From: Sphingomonas sp.
GTDB lineage: Bacteria; Pseudomonadota; Alphaproteobacteria; Sphingomonadales; Sphingomonadaceae
Length of the DNA: 9,584 nucleotides
NCBI GenBank assembly: GCA_019247755.1
Contig: JAFBAM010000112.1
Location: 1-9,584 of the forward strand
Reading direction: 5' to 3'
Positions 4,223-9,584 of the stretch are shown here, piece after piece. The translations under genes and the position numbers were made by a program. Numbering within the stretch: the first letter of the stretch is position 1; the number at the start of each line of letters is the position of its first letter. The notes beneath the pieces were generated by a model. It did not search any database. It was given only the letters and a program-made list of their open reading frames with translations, and was not told the origin of the DNA.

Positions 4223-5974
4223 ATGGCGACAACCACATTCCCGACCCGCGACGATTTCGCGGAGCTCCTGAACAAAAGCCTCGGCGGCGAAAATGAAGCT
4301 TTCGAAGGCAAGGTGGTGAAGGGCACCGTCACGGGCATCGAGAATGATATGGCCGTCATCGACGTCGGCCTGAAGAGTGAGGGGCGTGTCCCGCTGCGCG
4401 AGTTCGCAGCTCCCGGCCAGAAGGCCGAGCTCAAGATTGGCGATGAAGTCGAAGTCTATGTCGACCGCGTCGAGAACAGCGCCGGCGAAGCTATGCTGTC
4501 GCGCGACCGTGCACGTCGCGAAGCCGCCTGGGACAAGCTCGAAAAGGAATTTGAAGCCGGCAACCGCGTCGAAGGCGTGATCTTTGGCCGTGTGAAGGGC
4601 GGCTTCACCGTCGACCTCGGCGGTGCCGTGGCGTTCCTTCCGGGTTCGCAGGTCGACATCCGTCCGGTCCGCGACGTTCAGCCACTTATGGACCTTCCGC
4701 AGCCGTTCCAGATTCTGAAGATGGACCGTCGCCGGGGTAACATTGTCGTTTCGCGCCGCGCGATCCTCGAAGAGACCCGCGCGGAGCAGCGCAGCGGCCT
4801 CATCCAGAGCCTTGCAGAAGGCCAGGTCATTGACGGCGTCGTCAAGAACATCACCGATTACGGTGCGTTCGTGGACCTGGGCGGTATCGACGGCCTGCTC
4901 CACGTCACCGACATTTCGTACAAGCGCGTCAATCACCCGTCCGAGGTCCTCAACATCGGCGACACGGTGAAGGTGCAGATTATCCGTATCAACAAGGACA
5001 CCCAGCGCATCAGCCTCGGCATGAAGCAGCTGGAGAGCGATCCTTGGGAAGGTGCGGCGGCCAAGTATCCGGTCGGCGGTACGTTCCGCGGCCGCGTGAC
5101 CAACATCACCGAATATGGCGCTTTCGTCGAGCTGGAAGCTGGTATCGAAGGCCTCGTCCACGTGTCCGAGATGAGCTGGACCAAGAAGAACGTGCATCCT
5201 GGCAAGATCGTCAGCACGTCGCAGGAAGTGGACGTGAAGGTGCTTGAGGTCGACGAGGAGAAGCGCCGGATTTCGCTCGGGCTCAAGCAGGCTCAATCGA
5301 ATCCATGGGAAGCGTTCGCGGCCGCTCACCCGGTCGGCAGCGTCGTCGAAGGCGAGGTCAAGAACGCGACCGAGTTTGGCTTGTTCGTCGGCTTGGAAGG
5401 CGACGTCGACGGCATGGTCCACATGTCAGACATCGCGTGGGGCGTGTCGGGCGAGGAAGCGCTGCAGCTCCACCGCAAGGGTGAGACCGTCAAAGCGCAG
5501 GTCCTCGACGTCGATGTCGAGAAGGAGCGCATCAGCCTCGGCATGAAGCAGCTCGAGGGCGGCGGCGCTGGCGCCGGCGCGTCCGGTGGTTCGGCTGTTG
5601 GCGGGGTCAAGAAGGGTGACGTTGTCACCGTGACCGTCCGCGCTGTTCAGGACGCGGGCCTCGACGTGCAGGTCGGCGACGATGGCGCCACGGGCTTCAT
5701 TAAGCGCACCGACCTCGGCCGCGATCGCGACGAGCAGCGTCCGGAGCGTTTCCAGGTCGGTCAGAAGTTCGATGCGATGGTGTCGGGCTTCGACCGGTCC
5801 AAGAAGCCGAACTTCTCGATCAAGGCGATGCAGATCGCCGAAGAGAAGCAGGCGGTGGCCCAGTACGGATCGTCGGACTCGGGTGCCTCGCTCGGCGATA
5901 TTCTGGGTGCAGCGCTCAAGGAAGCGCAGGAAGGCAAGGCCACCAAGGCCAGCAAGGCCACTAAGAAGAAGTAG
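4223..5974 (+). CDS. rpsA: 30S ribosomal protein S1
   Basis: The 583-residue protein binds mRNA on the 30S subunit and helps unfold and dock messages, especially those with weak Shine-Dalgarno sites. Six S1 (OB-fold) repeats are visible at about residues 27-96, 114-180, 201-269, 286-354, 373-441 and 463-536. Repeats three and four carry the classic DYGAFVDLGG/GLLHVTD and EYGAFVELE/GLVHVSEMSW patterns, and repeats end in RISLGMKQL-type blocks. A Gly/Ala/Ser linker (about 446-461) separates repeats five and six, and the tail is Lys/Ala/Thr-rich, ending KKK. The length is slightly above the E. coli protein (557). The ATG at 4223 gives the family N-terminus MATTTFPTRDDFAELL; the open frame back to 4088 adds non-family residues and is rejected. 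Its leader is structured with a poor ribosome site, as expected for an autoregulated gene. ihfB follows on the same strand. Confidence 0.98.
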   Translation: MATTTFPTRDDFAELLNKSLGGENEAFEGKVVKGTVTGIENDMAVIDVGLKSEGRVPLREFAAPGQKAELKIGDEVEVYVDRVENSAGEAMLSRDRARREAAWDKLEKEFEAGNRVEGVIFGRVKGGFTVDLGGAVAFLPGSQVDIRPVRDVQPLMDLPQPFQILKMDRRRGNIVVSRRAILEETRAEQRSGLIQSLAEGQVIDGVVKNITDYGAFVDLGGIDGLLHVTDISYKRVNHPSEVLNIGDTVKVQIIRINKDTQRISLGMKQLESDPWEGAAAKYPVGGTFRGRVTNITEYGAFVELEAGIEGLVHVSEMSWTKKNVHPGKIVSTSQEVDVKVLEVDEEKRRISLGLKQAQSNPWEAFAAAHPVGSVVEGEVKNATEFGLFVGLEGDVDGMVHMSDIAWGVSGEEALQLHRKGETVKAQVLDVDVEKERISLGMKQLEGGGAGAGASGGSAVGGVKKGDVVTVTVRAVQDAGLDVQVGDDGATGFIKRTDLGRDRDEQRPERFQVGQKFDAMVSGFDRSKKPNFSIKAMQIAEEKQAVAQYGSSDSGASLGDILGAALKEAQEGKATKASKATKKK

Positions 5975-5987
5975 CCAAGTCACTGTA

Positions 5988-6017
5988 TGCGCGGCGTTCT
6001 TTAGGGGACGCCGCGCA
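5988..6017 (+). promoter_or_regulatory. Perfect 10-bp hairpin between rpsA and ihfB
   Basis: TGCGCGGCGT (5988-5997) pairs perfectly with ACGCCGCGCA (6008-6017) around a 10-base loop, starting 14 bases after the rpsA stop. No T run follows on either strand, so it is not a standard intrinsic terminator. It may protect the rpsA 3' end, mark a processing site, or lower expression of ihfB relative to rpsA. The pairing is seen; the role is inference. Confidence 0.5.
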
Positions 6018-6121
6018 AATCCTGCTTGCGTCGGACCGGCCTTTCTGACAGCCTTCTCGTCAAGCGGCCCTCCAGTGATCGGGGGAGACGGGGGCCGACC
6101 CATCCTGATGCGGGGATTTCG

Positions 6122-6418
6122 ATGATCCGTTCTGAACTGGTGCAGAAGCTTTGCACCGATTTTCCCGACCTTACGCAACGTGAGGTCGAAGGCGTCGTCG
6201 GCGCCATTTTCGATTCCATTACCGAGCAGCTTGCTGGGGGCGGACGCGTCGAGCTTCGCGGCTTCGGCGCGTTTTCGACCCGTCAGCGCGACGCCCGCGT
6301 CGGCCGCAACCCGCGGACTGGCGAGGCGGTTTCGGTCAACGCCAAGCGTGTGCCCTATTTTAAGCCGGGTAAGGAAATGCGCGAGCGGCTGAACTTAGGC
6401 GAAGTGCTGGCCGAATAG
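6122..6418 (+). CDS. ihfB: Integration host factor subunit beta
   Basis: The 98-residue protein is the beta subunit of IHF, a nucleoid protein that pairs with the alpha subunit and bends DNA sharply at specific sites, aiding recombination, replication and promoter activation. The N-terminal helical part (1-40) includes MIRSELVQKL. The central beta segment reads GRVELRGFGAF (41-51). RNPRTGE (62-68) at the tip of the DNA-clasping arm carries the intercalating proline P64, and the C-terminal block is VPYFKPGKEMRERLN (77-91). This pattern matches IhfB rather than generic HU. The start has GGGGA (6112-6116) five bases upstream. It follows rpsA by 147 bases, the arrangement found in many proteobacteria including E. 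coli, and may be partly co-transcribed with it. tRNA-Leu begins 26 bases after its stop. Confidence 0.95.
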   Translation: MIRSELVQKLCTDFPDLTQREVEGVVGAIFDSITEQLAGGGRVELRGFGAFSTRQRDARVGRNPRTGEAVSVNAKRVPYFKPGKEMRERLNLGEVLAE

Positions 6419-6444
6419 CGCTAAGCACGGCCGGCGCTGACCAT

Positions 6445-6532
6445 GCGGACGTGGCGGAACCGGTAGACGCTGGAGACTTAAAATCTTCTGCCCCTAAAGG
6501 GCGTGCGGGTTCGAGTCCCGCCGTCCGCACCA
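6445..6532 (+). tRNA. tRNA-Leu (anticodon UAA)
   Basis: This is a complete class II tRNA with a long variable arm. The acceptor stem is GCGGACG with CGTCCGC, and the discriminator A is followed by an encoded CCA (6530-6532). The anticodon stem GGAGA/TCTTC closes the loop CTTAAAA, giving anticodon TAA, which reads UUA and probably UUG. The variable arm contains TGCCCCTAAAGGGCG, and the T-arm is GCGGG-TTCGAGT-CCCGC. It begins 26 bases after ihfB, so it may be processed from that transcript. UUA should be a rare codon in such a GC-rich genome. Confidence 0.97.
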
Positions 6533-6546
6533 GGATCAGACTCCAC

Positions 6547-6562
6547 ACGCTTTATTAAGCGT
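6547..6562. repeat. Short inverted repeat after tRNA-Leu
   Basis: ACGCTT (6547-6552) and AAGCGT (6557-6562) form a 6-bp stem with the loop TATT, 14 bases after the tRNA. No T run follows, so it is at best a weak terminator or a processing signal for the tRNA 3' end. The rest of 6533-6603 shows only a GGAAGG ribosome-site candidate (6589-6594) for the next gene. Confidence 0.3.
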
Positions 6563-6603
6563 TCCCAGATACTCACGGATGCGGCTGTGGAAGGCGTATC
6601 CAG

Positions 6604-8190
6604 TTGACGAAGGCGACCAGTTCAAGGGTGCTTAGCGCACGTCGCGACGCGATCGTCCTGGCGATCCTGATCGTCGCGGTCATGCTGCTCATCTGGAACG
6701 GCAGCGCCTTCTTTCACAATCTGCCGCTGGGCGAGGAGCAGGGGCCGGGAATCCGCCTTGCGAGCACCGCTCTTACTCTCAACGTCGCGCTGATCCTCTT
6801 CGGATGGCGCCGTTACGTCGACCTTCAGCATGAAGCCGAGATGCGCGCCGAGCACGAACGCCGCGCAGTCGTTCTCGCGACCACCGACGCGATCACCGGC
6901 CTTTTCAACCGAAAGGGGTTTGCCGACCGCGCGGGGCAGCTGTGCACGGACGCGGCGCAGCGAGGCGAAAACCTGGTCGTCATTTCCTTCCAGATTCACC
7001 GTTTCAAGGTGATCAACGACCAGCACGGCTATGAGACTGGCGATCGCCTCTTGAAGACGTTGTCCGTTGCACTGTCTGATGAACTTGGGCCTGACGCCAT
7101 CATCGCGCGCCTAAGCGGTGACGAATTTGCCGTCGCGCTCGCACTCCGTCCGGACGAGATGGAGCGTGTCGACGAACTGGCTGACGCCGTCCTGCGCACT
7201 GTGACGCGGCCGCTCTTGTTTGAAGACAAGATTATTCAGGTCGGTTCGTTCGCCGGCATCGCTTCCGGGCCTGCCGCGGAAACGCGCATTCCCGATATCC
7301 TGCGACGTGCCGATATCGCCATGGATCATGCGAGGAATGGCCGCGTCGCGCGGCCGGTGTGGTTCGATGCTGGCATGGAGCGGGCGCTCGTGGCCCACAG
7401 TGAGATCGAACAGGGCATCCGCTTCGGCCTCGATCATGATCTCTTCGTACCATACTTCGAGCCCCAGGTCGCACTCGACACGGGCGAGATCGTGGGATTT
7501 GAGGTGCTCGCGCGCTGGATTCATCCCTTGTCGGGAGAGATCGGGCCTGACGTCTTCATTCCCGTCGCCGAAGAAATCGGGCTGATCGGCCGATTGTCAG
7601 AGCAGGTGATCGGCCAGGCGCTCCGGGAAGCCGCGACTTGGGACCCGAAGATTAAGATTTCGGTCAATATTTCCCCGATGCAGCTAGCCGATGGCTGGCT
7701 CGCACAGCGCATCATCAAATTGCTTGCCGATACCGGATTTCCCGCGAACCGGCTTGTGATCGAAGTTACGGAAAGTTCGCTTTTTGCGGATATTGAACTC
7801 GCCCGCACCATCGTTACCAGCCTCAAGAATCAGGGCATTCGTTTGGCGCTGGACGATTTCGGAACCGGCTTTTCATCGCTGTCGCACCTCAGGTCGCTGC
7901 CGTTCGACATCATCAAGATCGACCGCAGCTTCGTCACCAACATCAATACCAAGCGCGAAAGCTCCGCCATCGTGCGGGCCGTCCAGACGATGGCGGCATC
8001 GCTTCCGGTCCCTGTCTGCGTCGAAGGGATCGAGAACGAAGATTCCTATAAGACCGTCGTTCGGCTGGGCTGCGAGATCGGCCAGGGCTGGTATTTTGGA
8101 AAGCCAATGCCGGCCGAGCAGGCGCGCGAATTATTGAAAGACCGCGTCCGCACCGCCGATCAGCCGCTCCGCAACGCTGCCAGCCGATAA
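6604..8190 (+). CDS. Membrane-anchored GGDEF-EAL protein, probable c-di-GMP phosphodiesterase with degenerate cyclase domain
   Basis: The 528-residue protein shares its plan with the gene at 1718-3340. Two hydrophobic helices (about 16-33 and 50-67) end in ILFGWRR (64-70), then come a charged linker (71-92), a GGDEF domain (about 93-255) and an EAL domain (about 265-515). The GGDEF domain is altered: the metal-binding Asp of the D-x-D-x-FK motif is Q130, the second Asp is H132, and the signature is SGDEF (171-175). N138, D139 and E174 remain, but cyclase activity is unlikely. The EAL signature is EVL (E300). All other catalytic residues are kept: N355, E387 (EVTE), D417-D418 (DDFGTGFSSL), K438, E474 and Q494. 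It should therefore degrade c-di-GMP, with the GGDEF part possibly acting as a GTP sensor. The start is TTG with GGAAGG nine bases upstream; a GTG at 6628 is the alternative. Confidence 0.92.
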   Translation: MTKATSSRVLSARRDAIVLAILIVAVMLLIWNGSAFFHNLPLGEEQGPGIRLASTALTLNVALILFGWRRYVDLQHEAEMRAEHERRAVVLATTDAITGLFNRKGFADRAGQLCTDAAQRGENLVVISFQIHRFKVINDQHGYETGDRLLKTLSVALSDELGPDAIIARLSGDEFAVALALRPDEMERVDELADAVLRTVTRPLLFEDKIIQVGSFAGIASGPAAETRIPDILRRADIAMDHARNGRVARPVWFDAGMERALVAHSEIEQGIRFGLDHDLFVPYFEPQVALDTGEIVGFEVLARWIHPLSGEIGPDVFIPVAEEIGLIGRLSEQVIGQALREAATWDPKIKISVNISPMQLADGWLAQRIIKLLADTGFPANRLVIEVTESSLFADIELARTIVTSLKNQGIRLALDDFGTGFSSLSHLRSLPFDIIKIDRSFVTNINTKRESSAIVRAVQTMAASLPVPVCVEGIENEDSYKTVVRLGCEIGQGWYFGKPMPAEQARELLKDRVRTADQPLRNAASR

Positions 8191-8295
8191 TCAAGCGTTG
8201 AAATTTTCGACGCCCCGTCCCGCCATGGGACGAAGGGAGCCACTCGCGCTTGCGCTGGTTCTAAACATGGTAAAGATCGCGTTAGGGATTTTGCC
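8191..8295. promoter_or_regulatory. Intergenic region with two hairpins, ahead of the small TM protein
   Basis: Just after the GGDEF-EAL stop, GCGTTGA (8195-8201) pairs with TCGACGC (8207-8213, one wobble), and CGTCCC (8216-8221) pairs with GGGACG (8227-8232) around the loop GCCAT. Neither is followed by a T run. Further on, a TTGCGC box and a TAAAGA box near 8250-8277 could be a promoter for the small gene, but the spacing of about 15 bases is short. Ribosome site AGGGA is at 8284-8288. Confidence 0.3.
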
Positions 8296-8466
8296 ATGCA
8301 GCTTGTTCGGCCCATTGTCGCCTCTCATCCACGCCTGTTCGGTCGCGGGCCTGTGCGCGATGCTGCGGCGCATGCTGTATCCGGCTTTAGCCTGTCGGAC
8401 GACATCAAGCTGTTCGCGACGACCTTCTTGGCCGGATTCCTGTTCGTTTCGATCCTGATCGGCTGA
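8296..8466 (+). CDS. Small single-TM protein, uncharacterised (56 residues)
   Basis: ATG at 8296 has AGGGA seven bases upstream, and the frame is open for 56 residues to TGA at 8466. Residues 1-30 are polar and basic, with HPRLFGRG at 11-18. Residues 34-38 read SDDIK, and 39-55 form a hydrophobic segment (LFATTFLAGFLFVSILI) that ends one residue before the C-terminus. This looks like a tail-anchored or single-pass inner-membrane peptide. I recall similar small proteins with a D-D-x-x-L-F-x-T-T-F-x-x-G-F-L-x-V-S pattern in sphingomonads, but know no function for them. Translation is supported by the good ribosome site, the alphaproteobacterial-like codon pattern and the exact fit between neighbours: its stop lies 2 bases from the stop of the convergent MFS gene. 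A different frame over the same bases (from 8198) gives an unconvincing protein. Confidence 0.75.
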   Translation: MQLVRPIVASHPRLFGRGPVRDAAAHAVSGFSLSDDIKLFATTFLAGFLFVSILIG

Positions 8467-8468
8467 GA

Positions 8469-9584
8469 TCAATCGCAGGCGAGGTGAAGCTTCCAGCCTA
8501 GCCAGGCTGAAACGATGCACATCGCGGCGACCAAAAGTAGCTGATTAGTAGGTCCGACCCCTACGCTGCTGAGGGCAAAGGCCATCAGCGAACCGATCAC
8601 CATCGCGCCGGAATTGACGATGTTGTTGGCCGCGACCGTCCGTGCTGTCTCCGTCTTTGGCACTGTAGTGGTGAGGAAGGCGTAGAGCGGAACAACGAAC
8701 ATGCCTCCGGTGATGGCGACGCCCAGCAGCGCAAGGATCATCAGTCCCGCCATCGGGTGAAGCACGAAATTTCCGAGAGTGGTCAGTCCCGGATCGTTCT
8801 TACCCCAAGCGAGGGCAACGAAATGGAGCAGCAGGACGAATACACCCATCGCAATCACCGAGGCAGGTGCGAAGCGAGCGGAGACCTCGCTCTTCAACAA
8901 CCGGTTGATCGCCACCGAGCCGATTGCAATGCCGATTGAGAAGATTGCGATGAACAAGCTCGCGACCTGCTCGTCCGCGCCCAGCACGTTTTTGACGAGT
9001 GGTGGGAAGATGATGATCAGCACGGCCCCGATCGTCCAGAAGAAGCTTATCGACAGGATGGCCAGGAAAAGACGGCGGATGTGTAGCGTTGCGCTCACCA
9101 GCTCGATCGATGCGTGGATGATATGCCAGTTGAACGGAATTCGCTCAGCGGCGGGCGGGGCGGGGGGGACCTGTCTCCCGGCGAGCAAGCCGAGGACAGC
9201 GATTCCGATCGTCGTGACAGCGGCGACGGCTGGCGCAGCCGCCAGGATGCCTGCCAGGATCGTGCCACCCAATATGGCTATGTAGGTGCCGGCTTCCACC
9301 AAGCCTGTGCCGCCGAGCACTTCGTCGTGGCGCAGGTGCTGCGGCAGAATCGCATATTTGATTGGGCCGAAGAAGGTCGAGTGAACGCCCATCAAGCACA
9401 CTGCGGCGAGCATTAAGGGAATATCCGCAAGCAGGATGCCCGCACCGCCGAGGATCATGATTCCGATTTCGGCGAATTTGATGATGCGGATCAGCTTGGC
9501 CTTGTCGTGATCATCCGCCAGCTGACCAGACAGGGCCGAGAAGAGAAAGAAGGGGAGTATGAACAGCGCCTGGGCAATGGCACT
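8469..9584 (-). CDS. MFS transporter, LplT-like (N-terminus outside window)
   Basis: The visible 371 codons run from the right edge to a TGA at the complement of 8469-8471; roughly the first 55-65 residues are missing. Hydrophobic segments throughout indicate about ten transmembrane helices in view. Near the visible start, LFILPFFLFSALSGQLAD and DKAKLIR form the MFS motif A loop, and further on comes FFGPIKYAILPQHL. Both are typical of LplT and of the MFS part of Aas-type fusion proteins, which flip lysophospholipids across the inner membrane for re-acylation. The C-terminus (KLHLACD) ends right after the last helix, so no acyltransferase domain is fused here. Lysophospholipid transport is inferred from family resemblance; another MFS substrate is possible. 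The gene is convergent with the small TM protein, with 2 bases between the stops. Confidence 0.85.
   Translation of the reverse strand, partial: SAIAQALFILPFFLFSALSGQLADDHDKAKLIRIIKFAEIGIMILGGAGILLADIPLMLAAVCLMGVHSTFFGPIKYAILPQHLRHDEVLGGTGLVEAGTYIAILGGTILAGILAAAPAVAAVTTIGIAVLGLLAGRQVPPAPPAAERIPFNWHIIHASIELVSATLHIRRLFLAILSISFFWTIGAVLIIIFPPLVKNVLGADEQVASLFIAIFSIGIAIGSVAINRLLKSEVSARFAPASVIAMGVFVLLLHFVALAWGKNDPGLTTLGNFVLHPMAGLMILALLGVAITGGMFVVPLYAFLTTTVPKTETARTVAANNIVNSGAMVIGSLMAFALSSVGVGPTNQLLLVAAMCIVSAWLGWKLHLACD

Noticed and set aside
3938..5422. Long minus-strand open frame (494 codons) opposite rpsA
   Set aside because: It is a mirror of the strongly biased rpsA codons; rpsA on the plus strand has full domain support and the antisense product resembles nothing.
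5426..6178. 250-codon minus-strand frame over the rpsA end and ihfB start
   Set aside because: Overlaps two real genes antisense, shows low-complexity sequence and no family features.

Overview
The window looks like a GC-rich alphaproteobacterial chromosome, most likely from the Sphingomonadales. This rests on the FYDLN-type zinc-ribbon protein next to cmk, the cmk / rpsA / ihfB gene group, a 583-residue ribosomal protein S1 with the N-terminus MATTTFPTRDDFAELL, and a 56-residue single-TM protein that resembles small proteins I recall from sphingomonads. The assignment is by recognition only; no search was run.

Layout, left to right. 1-203 (-): N-terminal piece of a membrane protein, with its own promoter candidate and an intrinsic terminator (257-295, -) separating it from upstream transcription. 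418-493 (-): tRNA-Ala(GGC). 560-880 (-): FYDLN-type acidic zinc-ribbon protein, divergent from cmk (994-1656, +). 1718-3340 (+): membrane-anchored GGDEF-EAL protein with both domains apparently intact. 3341-3889 (-): secreted CAP/SCP-family protein whose stop codon abuts that of the GGDEF-EAL gene. 3890-4222: a 333-base gene-free stretch with four successive inverted repeats, the last being a strong hairpin followed by five T residues, then the rpsA leader. 4223-5974 (+): rpsA. 6122-6418 (+): ihfB. 6445-6532 (+): tRNA-Leu(UAA). 6604-8190 (+): a second GGDEF-EAL protein, paralogous to the first but with a damaged cyclase site. 8296-8466 (+): 56-residue single-TM protein. 8469-9584 (-): LplT-like MFS transporter, N-terminus outside the window.

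The core is a conserved housekeeping block: CMP kinase, ribosomal protein S1 and the IHF beta subunit. Two paralogous c-di-GMP signalling genes flank rpsA-ihfB, and a CAP protein gene is inserted antisense between cmk and rpsA. aroA, which in many alphaproteobacteria lies beside cmk, is absent here.

The two most interesting signals are the structured, terminator-ending stretch ahead of rpsA, which could be a small RNA or a transcription attenuator, and the split of the paralogous GGDEF-EAL pair into one apparently bifunctional enzyme and one probable phosphodiesterase-only enzyme. I saw no CRISPR array, insertion sequence, integrase, phage gene or obvious defence system.
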